Shown piece by piece: positions 18,138 to 26,178 of a stretch of 64,000 nucleotides of DNA; the first letter of the stretch is position 1; each line of letters begins with the position of its first letter. The position numbers and the translations under genes were made by a program. The notes beneath the pieces were generated by a model. The model worked only from the letters and a program-made list of their open reading frames with translations, ran no database searches and had not been told where the DNA came from. Source of the stretch: Comamonas kerstersii (GTDB lineage: Bacteria > Pseudomonadota > Gammaproteobacteria > Burkholderiales > Burkholderiaceae_C); the NCBI RefSeq assembly GCF_008801935.1, contig NZ_VZOT01000012.1, forward strand, positions 1-64,000, given 5' to 3'.

Positions 18138-18161
18138 AAGGGCTACCCATGGGTAGCCCTT
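18138..18161 (-). terminator. Terminator serving the DUF945 gene
   Basis: Near-perfect palindrome AAGGGCTACCC/GGGTAGCCCTT. On the minus strand it is followed by TTTGTTAAG; on the plus strand the T-tract is weak. It lies between the convergent Rossmann and DUF945 genes. Confidence 0.7.
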
Positions 18162-18189
18162 GCTGTTTGGAACGCGGTATCGCTGCTGC

Positions 18190-19551
18190 TTACAGCACGC
18201 TACCAATGCTCAGCAGCTGCTGCAGCGTCTGGGGCTGCTCATTGAGCTTGAACTCACCTTCCGAGAAGCTCAGGGTCGCACTCACACCGTCTGCCCCTTG
18301 CTTGAGAACGCCGTTATCAATCAGCATTTGCAGACGCTGTTGCACACCCTTTTCGACGGCGGCCTGCAGCTCTTCTTCCTCAACCTCACTCCCCATCTGC
18401 TCCAGCAACTGGACATAGTCGTTGCGCACTCGGCCGTCCATGATGAGCTTGATCAACTGCACAGGCATGGACAGCTGTACCTGCCCGGCCATATCCATGG
18501 CAGGGTCAAAGGCTTGCGGCTGTTCGCCTACATAGCGCAGGAAAGCGGACAGCGCCACCGGGCCATCACTGCTGTCCATACTCAGACGCTGGATCTGCAG
18601 CTCTGGCTTACCTTCCAGCAGCAGAGGCAGCGTCTCAATCAGCTGGTTGACCTGCTCATCTGTGCTGCCTGCCGTCTGCATCATGCCCATCCACTGCTCA
18701 AACCAGGGCGCATTGATATTGTTTGCCTGGATCTGCAGCAGGATGTTCTTGGTGCTGAAGCTCGGGCTTTGCAGCTCCTTGACATGCAGCGACATGTCCG
18801 AACTCAGCAATTCCTGCTTGAGCTGGTTCACGCTCTTGATCTCAACGCCCTGCACGCTGACCGTCGATTCATCGGTGGCATCACGCACATTCAGATGCTC
18901 CAGCTGCATGGCACTGGAACCTAGCCAGAAACTGTAGCCCTGTGGAATACGGGCATCAAATCTCAGCTCCGCACCGGACATTTCCATGCGGCTGCCGTCC
19001 TGCTCTTCAGCCTGCACAGCAGGCATGCGTGCAAAGCCCTTGGTGGCATCCATCTCTGCAGACATCGTCCACTCCATCTGCAGCCCCCCCCAGGTCAGGG
19101 CTGAACCATCTTCAAACGCTGCCTTGAAGCTGGGTGACTCCATGTGGTTGGAGGTTGCGCCCGACCAGTCCGCCAATGCCGTCCATTCCAGCGGTGCGCG
19201 CTGCTCCAGGGCCTTGACCAGTGCAGGGTCTGTACCTTCAGGTAGCAGGAAGCGGGACACCACTTTGGCGGCTTTACCCATGGGCCATGGTCCATGCAGG
19301 ATGTCATGCTTGGCCGTGATTTCATAGGTGTCATCTTCGGTAGCAATCGACCATAGCGTGGTGGCCTTGGAACTGATGATGCCGCGCTCATAGTCCATCA
19401 CCTGTACGGTGACGCCGCTGCCCTCTGCCCAGGAATCTGCCGTTTGCTCAATGGCTTGCTCAATACGCCCGCCAACGTAATAGCTGGTTGCCAATGCGCC
19501 AGCGACAGCCAGCGCGCCGATGCTCACTGCACCAATGGCTAGTTTTTTCAT
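18190..19551 (-). CDS. DUF945 (YdgA-like) family protein
   Basis: 453 residues from the ATG at 19551, preceded by GAAGAGGC; the longer reading frame is not family-like. A single N-terminal hydrophobic segment (LAIGAVSIGALAVAGALATSY, residues 3-23) acts as a signal or anchor. The next part (YYVGGRIEQAIEQTADSWAE) matches YdgA/YihF proteins. The body is rich in alternating beta-strand sequence and Met/Gln, suggesting a long periplasmic repeat-like structure. Function unknown; related proteins are inner-membrane anchored. Confidence 0.8.
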   Translation of the reverse strand: MKKLAIGAVSIGALAVAGALATSYYVGGRIEQAIEQTADSWAEGSGVTVQVMDYERGIISSKATTLWSIATEDDTYEITAKHDILHGPWPMGKAAKVVSRFLLPEGTDPALVKALEQRAPLEWTALADWSGATSNHMESPSFKAAFEDGSALTWGGLQMEWTMSAEMDATKGFARMPAVQAEEQDGSRMEMSGAELRFDARIPQGYSFWLGSSAMQLEHLNVRDATDESTVSVQGVEIKSVNQLKQELLSSDMSLHVKELQSPSFSTKNILLQIQANNINAPWFEQWMGMMQTAGSTDEQVNQLIETLPLLLEGKPELQIQRLSMDSSDGPVALSAFLRYVGEQPQAFDPAMDMAGQVQLSMPVQLIKLIMDGRVRNDYVQLLEQMGSEVEEEELQAAVEKGVQQRLQMLIDNGVLKQGADGVSATLSFSEGEFKLNEQPQTLQQLLSIGSVL

Positions 19552-19676
19552 GAATGCCTCTTCAAAATCTGCATGGGCAAGCAAACGGCTTGCGCTGCGA
19601 GATTGTAGGTATGGCAGGCAAAGCGCAGTGTAAGTACGCACCAAGTGTTGTTTTAACGCTTTGATTCTTGATTTTT

Positions 19677-19718
19677 ATAGCTACTCGCGCTTATTTCATC
19701 GGCGCTAGAGGCCAAAAA
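19677..19718. repeat. Half-copy of the dispersed repeat
   Basis: ATAGCTACTCGCGCTTATT, then GGCGCTAGAGGCCAAAAA, the same left and right blocks as other half units. It lies between the glnS terminator and the DUF945 start. Confidence 0.6.
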
Positions 19719-19761
19719 CTCTATGAATACAAAATCCCATCTGCACATGCTTGCGCACATG

Positions 19762-19786
19762 AAAAAAGGCTGCCGAAGCAGCCTTT
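19762..19786 (-). terminator. Rho-independent terminator of glnS
   Basis: Minus-strand hairpin AAAGGCTGC-TTCG-GCAGCCTTT followed by TTTC. The UUCG tetraloop closed by a C-G pair is a very stable form. It is 24 nt after the glnS stop. Confidence 0.85.
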
Positions 19787-19810
19787 ATGCAGATGAAGCA
19801 ATGCCCAGAA

Positions 19811-21622
19811 TTACTTGCCCCAGGAGTCCTTCAGACCTGTGATCTTGTTGAACACAGGCTTGTCGGCCGTGTGGTCCTTGCGATCGGCCACAAAGTAGCC
19901 AAAGCGCTCGAACTGGAACTTGTCGTCAGGCTGCGCCGCCTTGAGCGAGGGCTCCACATAGGCCTTCACGACCTTGAGGCTGTCAGGATTGAGCAGGCTC
20001 AGATAGTCCTTGCCGCCTGCATCAGGCTGTGGATCGGTAAACAGACGGTCGTACAGACGCACTTCGGCTTCAATACCATCCTGCACACCCACCCAGGTAA
20101 TGGCAGCCTTGACCTTGACAGAGTCCGCACCAGGGGTGCCGCTCTTGGTGTCAGGCACCACAGTGGCCAGCACCTTGGTGATGGTGCCGTCAGCATCTTT
20201 TTCGCAGCCTGTGCACTCAATCACATAGCCGCCCTTCAGGCGTACCTTGTTACCGGGGAACAGGCGCTTGTAGCCCTTGGGAGGCACTTCGGCAAAGTCT
20301 TCACGCTCAATCCATACTTCGCGGCCCAGCGTGAACTGGCGCTCAGGCACAGTTTCGCCTTCTGCATGGTGTGGCAGAGCAGGCAAGCTGCACTGTTCGA
20401 CGTGGTCCGCTGCGCCAAAGACTTCTGCCCAGTTGGTCAATTCCAGCTTCACGGGGTCCAGCACCACCATGGCGCGGTGGGCCTTGTTTTCCAGGTCTTC
20501 GCGCAGGCAGCCATCCAGCGTGGCGTAGTCAATCCAGCTGTAGTCCTTGGTCACGCCAATGCGCTCGCAGAAGTTGCGGATCGACTCAGGCGTATAGCCA
20601 CGGCGGCGCAGGCCCACGATGGTAGGCATGCGAGGGTCATCCCAGCCAGTCAGCGTGCCGCTGTCCACCAAGTGCTTGAGCTTGCGCTTGGAGGTGACGA
20701 CGTAAGTCAGATTCAGGCGTGCAAACTCATACTGACGGGGCTGGGGAGAGGCAATCAGGCCGCCTTCACGCAGGTGGTCCAGCAACCAGTCATAGAAGGG
20801 GCGCTGGTCTTCAAACTCCAGCGTGCAGATGGAGTGGGTGATGTGCTCCAGCGCGTCCTCAATGGGGTGCGCGAAGGTGTACATGGGGTAGATGCACCAT
20901 TGGTTGCCGGTGTTGTGGTGCTCGGCATGGCGCACCCGGTAGATGGCTGGGTCACGCAGATTGATATTGGGCGAAGCCATGTCAATCTTGGCGCGCAGCA
21001 CCGCAGCGCCATCGGCCAGCTTGCCATCCTTCATGTCCGCAAAGCGCTGCAGGTTCTCGGCCACGCTGCGGTCGCGGAAGGGGCTGTTCACGCCGGGGCG
21101 GGTGAAGTCGCCACGGTTGGCGCGCATGTCTTCGGCCGACTGCTCATCCACATAGGCCAGCCCTTGTTCGATCAGATACACGGCGGCGCGGTACATGAAG
21201 TCGAAATAGTTGCTGGCGTAGTAGAGGTTGCTGTTGCCCCGTGCATCCTTCCAGTCAAAGCCCAGCCACTGCACGGCATCCTTGATGCTGTCCACGTATT
21301 CCTGGTCTTCTTTTTCTGGGTTGGTGTCGTCAAAGCGCAGGTGGCACACACCGCCGTAGTCACGCGCCAGACCAAAGTTCAGGCAGATGGACTTGGCATG
21401 ACCTACGTGCAGATAGCCATTGGGCTCGGGCGGAAAACGCGTGCGAATCTTGGCTTCATCCACCTGACCCTGTTCATGGTGCTGGGCATCGCCAGGCGCA
21501 CCGCCCCAGCGGCGGCCAGCATGCGTGCCTTTTTCCAAGTCGGCTTCGATGATTTGTCGCAGGAAGTTGGTGGGCTTGACCACTTCCGATGTGTCGTTGT
21601 TGGTGTTGGCGGGTGTGCTCAT
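19811..21622 (-). CDS. glnS: Glutaminyl-tRNA synthetase
   Basis: Class I synthetase charging tRNA-Gln directly. From the ATG at 21622 it has 603 residues; the upstream 38 codons are unlikely to be translated. Motifs are the HIGH variant GYLHVGHAKSICLN with RFPPEPNG just before it, LRFDDTNPEKE, and a KMSKS-like VTSKRKLKHLV. The C-terminal beta-barrel anticodon domain includes EREDFAEVPPKGYKRL. It is a single gene with its own terminator. Confidence 0.96.
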   Translation of the reverse strand: MSTPANTNNDTSEVVKPTNFLRQIIEADLEKGTHAGRRWGGAPGDAQHHEQGQVDEAKIRTRFPPEPNGYLHVGHAKSICLNFGLARDYGGVCHLRFDDTNPEKEDQEYVDSIKDAVQWLGFDWKDARGNSNLYYASNYFDFMYRAAVYLIEQGLAYVDEQSAEDMRANRGDFTRPGVNSPFRDRSVAENLQRFADMKDGKLADGAAVLRAKIDMASPNINLRDPAIYRVRHAEHHNTGNQWCIYPMYTFAHPIEDALEHITHSICTLEFEDQRPFYDWLLDHLREGGLIASPQPRQYEFARLNLTYVVTSKRKLKHLVDSGTLTGWDDPRMPTIVGLRRRGYTPESIRNFCERIGVTKDYSWIDYATLDGCLREDLENKAHRAMVVLDPVKLELTNWAEVFGAADHVEQCSLPALPHHAEGETVPERQFTLGREVWIEREDFAEVPPKGYKRLFPGNKVRLKGGYVIECTGCEKDADGTITKVLATVVPDTKSGTPGADSVKVKAAITWVGVQDGIEAEVRLYDRLFTDPQPDAGGKDYLSLLNPDSLKVVKAYVEPSLKAAQPDDKFQFERFGYFVADRKDHTADKPVFNKITGLKDSWGK

Positions 21623-21829
21623 ATCCTGATGATTGTAGGCCGCCTTGCAAGAGAAAGCTGGCACTGCGGGTGTTCTAGGCCATGCCCCTTGCTCTGCAGG
21701 GCATACAGGTCTGCACCGCTGCAAACAAACCGACACACGCCTTTACCGTTGTTTTACCTTTGTGCCGACATCCAAAACGTAAGCTGCAGCGTTATGAGGC
21801 TTATCAGCAGCTCAGAAGGGAAAAATCAC

Positions 21830-22162
21830 ATGCACACAGCACTCACTCACCACCTTGGCATACGCTGTCTGGCGACTGTGAGCCTGTTCGCAGCACTGGC
21901 AGCCACTCAGGCACAGGCAGGCAATGTCGGTGTATCAATCGGAATTTATGTACCAGGCGTCCCGGTCTATGTCGCTCCGCCTCCTCCTCCGCCACCACCG
22001 CGTGCCGTGCGCCATATGCCACCGCCTTATGTGGTGTACGCACCACCCCCTCGCGGATTCTATGGACCACCTCCTCGCCACCATATTCCACCCGGACACT
22101 ACAAGCACGCCCCAAAACGCCGCGGTTACGTGCATTACGGGCCGCCACCCCATCGTCGCTAA
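21830..22162 (+). CDS. Secreted proline- and histidine-rich small protein
   Basis: 110 residues. A signal peptide (MHTALTHHLGIRCLATVSLF onward) ends near AQA-GNV (about residue 30). The short N-terminal block VGVSIGIYVPGVPVYVAPPP is followed by a low-complexity tail of Pro, Tyr, His and Arg with PPPR, PPPY and HHIPPGH units. Similar small periplasmic proteins of this composition are common near envelope genes in Comamonadaceae; none has a known function. AGAAGGG precedes the ATG by ten bases. It is divergent from glnS and upstream of aroQ. Confidence 0.72.
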   Translation: MHTALTHHLGIRCLATVSLFAALAATQAQAGNVGVSIGIYVPGVPVYVAPPPPPPPPRAVRHMPPPYVVYAPPPRGFYGPPPRHHIPPGHYKHAPKRRGYVHYGPPPHRR

Positions 22163-22231
22163 AAGCGATGGCCAGGGCTTACAGGAGCCGCATAATCGCG
22201 GCTCCTGGTGTTTGATTGAAGAGTGTTTGCC

Positions 22232-22678
22232 ATGGCTAAAACCGTATTCGTCCTCAACGGCCCTAATCTGAACCTGCTCGGCACACGCGAGCCTGCGGTG
22301 TACGGCGCGCAGACGCTGACCGATGTGCAGCAACTGTGCGAGCAGACCGCAGCGCGACATGGCCTGACGCTGCGCTTTCACCAGAGCAACCACGAAGGTC
22401 AGCTGATTGACTGGATCCATGAGGCCGGGCAATTGCATGCCAGGGGGGAACTGGCTGGGCTGATCTTCAATGCCGGCGCCTACACCCACACCAGCATTGC
22501 CTTGATGGATGCCGTCAAGGGTACAGGTGTGCCCCTGCTGGAGCTGCATATCAGCAATGTGCATGCGCGCGAAGCGTTCCGTCATCACTCCTATCTGTCC
22601 CCCGTAGCGCGCGCGGTGATCTGCGGGCTGGGTGTCGCTGGCTACGGCATTGCAATTGACGCTGTCGCACAGTGGTGA
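22232..22678 (+). CDS. aroQ: 3-dehydroquinate dehydratase, type II
   Basis: Third step of the shikimate pathway: dehydrates 3-dehydroquinate. 148 residues from the ATG at 22232, the usual size of the small dodecameric type II enzyme. Motifs are VLNGPNLNLLGTREPAVYG (catalytic Tyr), FHQSNHEGQLIDWIHEA, FNAGAYTHTSIAL and LHISNVHAREAFRHHS. A GTG at 22223 would add only three residues. The hydrolase gene begins 18 nt after its stop. Confidence 0.97.
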   Translation: MAKTVFVLNGPNLNLLGTREPAVYGAQTLTDVQQLCEQTAARHGLTLRFHQSNHEGQLIDWIHEAGQLHARGELAGLIFNAGAYTHTSIALMDAVKGTGVPLLELHISNVHAREAFRHHSYLSPVARAVICGLGVAGYGIAIDAVAQW

Positions 22679-22695
22679 GCAGCGCCCACCGCCTC

Positions 22696-23628
22696 ATGCA
22701 TGCATCCACCACACCTTCCACCCTGCCCTGGGCGGACAGCCCTGAAGCCATCGCAGCCATTGCGGCAGGACAGCAGCAAAGCCTGGAGGTACTGCACTGG
22801 CAAGCCAGCGCCACCAGACTGACCCATCCCCATGCAGGTGGACACACCACCGTGCACCACTGGGCCGCTGTACAGCCCAATGGGCTCCCCCCCCTGGTCT
22901 TATTCCATGGCGGCAGCGGCAGCTGGACGCACTGGGTACGCAGCATCGGCCCGCTGCTGGAAGCGGGGCATGATGTGTGGGCGGTCGATTTGCCAGGATT
23001 TGGTGACTCAGATGTCCCACCGGGCGTCTCCGATGCCGACGGCATGCTGCCCGTGCTGGCAGATCTGCTGCAGACGCTATCTCCCCTGCAGGCTGTGCGA
23101 CTGCTGGGCTTTTCTTTTGGCGGCATGACGGCTGGCATGCTCACTGCCAACTACCCGCATCTGGTGGAGCAGCTGGTGCTGGTGGGGGCCCCTGGCATAG
23201 GGCTGCACAGCAAGCAGCCATTTCGTCTCAAAGGCTGGCGCCACCTGCAAGACCCGCGCGAACAGTTGCTGCACCACATCTACAACCTGGGTGCACTGAT
23301 GCTGCATGACAGCAGCTGCATTGACCGGGACACCGTAGCCCTGCATGTGGCCAATGTGCGCCGCGACCGCCTGCCACGCCGCCGTATTTCCAGCACCGAT
23401 ATCCTGCTGCGCGCACTGGCCCAGGTGCAATGCCCGGTGGCTGCCATCTATGGTGCTTTCGATGCGCTCTACCCGGATGATCTAGACACCGTTGCTGCGC
23501 TGATGGGCGACCACGCCGCTCAATGGCAAGGCATGCAGCGCATTGCTGGCGCTGGCCACTGGGTGCAGTATGAGCAGCCCCATGCCTTTCACGCCGCACT
23601 GCTGCCACTTCTGGCCAAGGCCTGCTGA
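22696..23628 (+). CDS. Alpha/beta-fold hydrolase
   Basis: 310 residues from the ATG at 22696. It has the oxyanion-hole segment FHGGSGSWTHW, VDLPGFGDSD, nucleophile elbow GFSFGG, an acidic region YGAFDALYPDD, and the catalytic His in GAGHWVQYEQP. The closest general match is the haloperoxidase/epoxide-hydrolase-like esterase group; substrate unknown. It may be co-transcribed with aroQ, but no metabolic link is obvious. Confidence 0.85.
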   Translation: MHASTTPSTLPWADSPEAIAAIAAGQQQSLEVLHWQASATRLTHPHAGGHTTVHHWAAVQPNGLPPLVLFHGGSGSWTHWVRSIGPLLEAGHDVWAVDLPGFGDSDVPPGVSDADGMLPVLADLLQTLSPLQAVRLLGFSFGGMTAGMLTANYPHLVEQLVLVGAPGIGLHSKQPFRLKGWRHLQDPREQLLHHIYNLGALMLHDSSCIDRDTVALHVANVRRDRLPRRRISSTDILLRALAQVQCPVAAIYGAFDALYPDDLDTVAALMGDHAAQWQGMQRIAGAGHWVQYEQPHAFHAALLPLLAKAC

Positions 23629-23686
23629 AGCAGGTGCTGCCACATTAACCGCATTCTCAGGACAGTGCGTGCTGCAATACATGACT

Positions 23687-23698
23687 AGTGTTAACACT
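23687..23698. promoter_or_regulatory. Perfect 12-bp palindrome upstream of the ring-opening dioxygenase gene
   Basis: AGTGTTAACACT, 22 bases before the chosen start codon. Its size, symmetry and position suit a dimeric repressor site. The cognate regulator is not in view; this is inference from symmetry alone. Confidence 0.35.
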
Positions 23699-23720
23699 GC
23701 AACGACCTAAGATGGAGACT

Positions 23721-24548
23721 ATGTCAAACACACGCACATCCCTGTCCCATGCCCAGCGTCTGCCCACGCTGTTTGTTTCACACGGCTCCCCCATGTTCGC
23801 CCTGGAGCCTGGCAGCACCGGCCCAGCCCTGCAGCAATGGGGCAAGGACTTGCGCGCCCACCATCCGCAGCTGCGCGGCATTGTCATCATGTCTCCGCAC
23901 TGGATGTCACCTTTTGTGGAAGTCATGGCCCACCCCGCGCCTGCAACCTGGCATGACTTTGGCGGTTTTCCTCCAGCGCTGTACCAGCTGCAGTACCCTG
24001 CACCAGGCAGCCCTGCTCTAGCGCAGGAAGTGGCAGATTTGCTCAGCGCACAAGGCTTTGGTGCGCGCCTGGATCCCAATCGCCCCATGGACCACGGCGC
24101 CTGGGTGCCCTTGATGCATTTGTTCCCACAGGCCGATATCCCCGTGGTGCAAGTAGCGCTGCCACAAATGGCTGATGCAGCGGATGTATATGCCATGGGC
24201 CAAGCCCTGCAAAGCCTGCGCGAACAAGGCGTATTCATCGTGGGCAGCGGCAGCATGACACACAACCTGCGCGAGCTGTTTCGCGGCGCACAGCCCACCG
24301 CTGACTATGTGACCGAGTTCTGCCGCTGGATTGAAATGCAGATACAGACCGGAGACATTGACACCCTGCTGCAATGGCAAGAGCGTGCACCCCATGCGCA
24401 GCGTGCCCACCCCACCGATGAGCACTTTCTCACCTTGTACTTCGCGCTGGGCGCAGGCGGTCAAAACGCGCAGGCTGAATATCTGAGCCGTGAGGTGATG
24501 TATGGCACGCTTGCCATGGATGCCTTCGCACTGAACCAGAAAGCATAG
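23721..24548 (+). CDS. ygiD: DODA-type extradiol ring-opening dioxygenase (YgiD-like)
   Basis: 275 residues from the ATG at 23721 (GGAG three bases upstream); ATG 23712 is an alternative. It belongs to the LigB/DODA superfamily: TLFVSHGSPM with the first metal-ligand His, MSPHW with the second, DHGAWVPLMHLFP and GSGSMTHNLREL. In E. coli the homologue YgiD has 4,5-DOPA extradiol dioxygenase activity and binds zinc or iron; its physiological substrate is not settled. The stop codon falls inside a copy of the dispersed repeat. Confidence 0.88.
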   Translation: MSNTRTSLSHAQRLPTLFVSHGSPMFALEPGSTGPALQQWGKDLRAHHPQLRGIVIMSPHWMSPFVEVMAHPAPATWHDFGGFPPALYQLQYPAPGSPALAQEVADLLSAQGFGARLDPNRPMDHGAWVPLMHLFPQADIPVVQVALPQMADAADVYAMGQALQSLREQGVFIVGSGSMTHNLRELFRGAQPTADYVTEFCRWIEMQIQTGDIDTLLQWQERAPHAQRAHPTDEHFLTLYFALGAGGQNAQAEYLSREVMYGTLAMDAFALNQKA

Positions 24549-24588
24549 CTACCAGCGCTTGTTGGATAAGCCCTAGAGCCATTTTTTA
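24545..24588. repeat. Half-copy of the dispersed repeat overlapping a stop codon
   Basis: ATAGCTACCAGCGCTTG, then AAGCCCTAGAGCCATTTTTT. The TAG at 24546-24548 within the first block is the stop codon of the dioxygenase gene. Confidence 0.65.
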
Positions 24589-24601
24589 CTCCTGAAACAC
24601 C

Positions 24602-25264
24602 ATGCTTGAACTTCCTCTGAATGGTCTGTACCGCCCCGCAGCAGCCGAAACTGAAACTCCCTGGCTGCTGGTGCTGATGCATGGTGTGGGCAGCAATGCC
24701 CAGGACCTGTTTGGTCTGGCTGACCATGTACCTGCTGACTATCACCTGCTCAGCCTGCAGGCGCCTTTTGCCATGGGGGGCGATGCCTATGCATGGTTTA
24801 TGTTCTCGGTGAATGCCGATGGCTCCCGCACCATAGACAGCGCGCAGGAACAGCACAGCCGCGCTGTGGTAGCAGAGACCATCCGCTTGGCCAGCGAACA
24901 GCTGGGCGTGCCCGCAGAGCGCGTGATCGTTGGCGGCTTCAGCCAGGGCGGAATCATGAGCCTGAGCCTGCTGCTAACGCAGCCTGAGCTGATGCACGGT
25001 GTATGCATCTGGCACAGCCGCCTGCTACCTGAAGTCCTGCCGCTGCAAGTGGCACCAGCGCAGCTGCAAGGCCGTAATGCCTGGATCAGCCATGGCACGC
25101 TGGACCAGGTCATTCCACTGCGCAGCGCACATGCTATTCGCGACCACTTACAGGCTCTGCCCGTCACCCTGAGCTACCACGAATATCCCTGCCAGCACAA
25201 CATCCACCCGCAGGAGCTGCACGACAGCATGCAATGGTTGTCCACACAGGTCGGAAAAGTTTAA
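24602..25264 (+). CDS. Carboxylesterase/phospholipase family alpha/beta hydrolase
   Basis: 220 residues, the typical length of the carboxylesterase (acyl-protein thioesterase-like, YpfH-type) family. It has the oxyanion region LMHGVGSNAQDL, GYSQGG-type elbow GGFSQGGIMS, the acidic residue in SHGTLDQVIPL and the late His in CQHNIHPQEL, in place of the usual GHxI. It acts on short acyl esters in related enzymes; substrate unknown here. It follows the dioxygenase gene after the repeat. Confidence 0.85.
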   Translation: MLELPLNGLYRPAAAETETPWLLVLMHGVGSNAQDLFGLADHVPADYHLLSLQAPFAMGGDAYAWFMFSVNADGSRTIDSAQEQHSRAVVAETIRLASEQLGVPAERVIVGGFSQGGIMSLSLLLTQPELMHGVCIWHSRLLPEVLPLQVAPAQLQGRNAWISHGTLDQVIPLRSAHAIRDHLQALPVTLSYHEYPCQHNIHPQELHDSMQWLSTQVGKV

Positions 25265-25437
25265 AAAACAGAGCAGGAAATGCTTGCCCATCTGCGCTGA
25301 CTCAATAAAACACACTTCGCTTACATATTGCAAGTTCCCAGCTGCAAAGCTCTATGCAAGAATGGTCTGAAGGCGCTGCAGCAGACCATCCGGTCAGGCA
25401 GCTTCTTCTCACAATGCGCTTTTGAGAAAGGCCAAGC

Positions 25438-25656
25438 ATGTTTCCTGAGTACCGTGAGCAAATCGCCCACCTGCGTGCCAATGACCGTCACTTCAGCCGT
25501 CTTTTTGACGAGCACAACAAGCTGGACCATGAAGTGAAACAGCTGGAAGACAAAAACTCTCCTGCCTATCAAAACGATATCGAGTTGCTGAAAAAGCAAA
25601 AGCTGGTCTTGAAGGAGCAGATCTACGAACTGCTGCGCAAGACAGATGCCGCCTGA
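25438..25656 (+). CDS. DUF465 (YdcH-like) protein, first paralogue
   Basis: 72 residues, an all-helical hairpin. Family residues: FPEYREQIAHLRANDRHF, a D-x-HN-x-LDHE step, and SPAYQNDIELLKKQKLVLKE. DUF465 proteins are small cytoplasmic coiled coils of unknown function. GAAAGGCC precedes the ATG. A terminator separates it from a second paralogue. Confidence 0.88.
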   Translation: MFPEYREQIAHLRANDRHFSRLFDEHNKLDHEVKQLEDKNSPAYQNDIELLKKQKLVLKEQIYELLRKTDAA

Positions 25657-25665
25657 GTTCTGAGC

Positions 25666-25695
25666 AAAGAGCACCCTCGTGGTGCTCTTTGTTTT
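25666..25695 (+). terminator. Rho-independent terminator between the DUF465 genes
   Basis: AAAGAGCACC-CTCGT-GGTGCTCTTT (25666-25690) followed by GTTTTTG. The two paralogues thus have separate 3' ends. Confidence 0.85.
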
Positions 25696-25777
25696 TGTGC
25701 ACTGGATGTTGCTGCACTGCAAGATTCAGCCGTGGTGCCCTCGGTACCCGACATGTCTTCATGACGAAAGGAAGCTT

Positions 25778-26071
25778 ATGTTCACCGAATACCCTGAACA
25801 GATTAAGCAGCTGCGAGCACGTGACAAACGCTTTGATTACCTGTGCGACAAACACAGCACGCTGGATGCAGAGATTCAGGCTTTGCTCGATCGCAAGTCC
25901 CCCAGCCTGCAGCTGGAAATTGAACAGCTGAAAAAACAGAAGCTGCGCGTCAAGGAAGAGCTCTACGCCATGCTGCAGCAGGCGCTGCCAGAACTGGAGC
26001 TGAAACAGCAGAAGAACTATATGAGTCTGCAGACTCTGGCCCAGAGCGCAGGCATTCGCCTTCGCGCCTGA
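25778..26071 (+). CDS. DUF465 (YdcH-like) protein, second paralogue
   Basis: 97 residues from the ATG at 25778, preceded by AAAGGAAG. It matches the first paralogue along its length (FTEYPEQIKQLRARDKRF, LDAEIQALLDRKSP, LEIEQLKKQKLRVKEELY) and adds a 26-residue polar C-terminal tail. Tandem duplication followed by extension is the simple explanation. Function unknown. Confidence 0.85.
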   Translation: MFTEYPEQIKQLRARDKRFDYLCDKHSTLDAEIQALLDRKSPSLQLEIEQLKKQKLRVKEELYAMLQQALPELELKQQKNYMSLQTLAQSAGIRLRA

Positions 26072-26107
26072 AGCCCCCTCTTTCGCAGCTCAACGCTGCG
26101 TGCACAT

Positions 26108-26146
26108 AAAAAATGCCAGCCAGTGCAAACACTGACTGGCATTTTG
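26108..26146. terminator. Bidirectional terminator with the AATGCCAGTCAGTG stem
   Basis: AAATGCCAGCCAGTG-CAAA-CACTGACTGGCATTT, one mismatch, with A-runs on the left (a T-tract for the minus strand) and TTTTG on the right. It lies between the convergent second DUF465 gene and the phosphoribosyltransferase gene. The stem sequence recurs at 60303-60340. Confidence 0.8.
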
Positions 26147-26178
26147 CTTGGAAGCGTCTTAGACCGTAGAAGCCGTGC

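Noticed and set aside
19787-21829. Long plus-strand open frame opposite glnS, continuous with the small secreted protein
   Set aside because: Only the last 110 codons, from the ATG at 21830 with a ribosome-binding site and signal peptide, look real; the rest is antisense to glnS.
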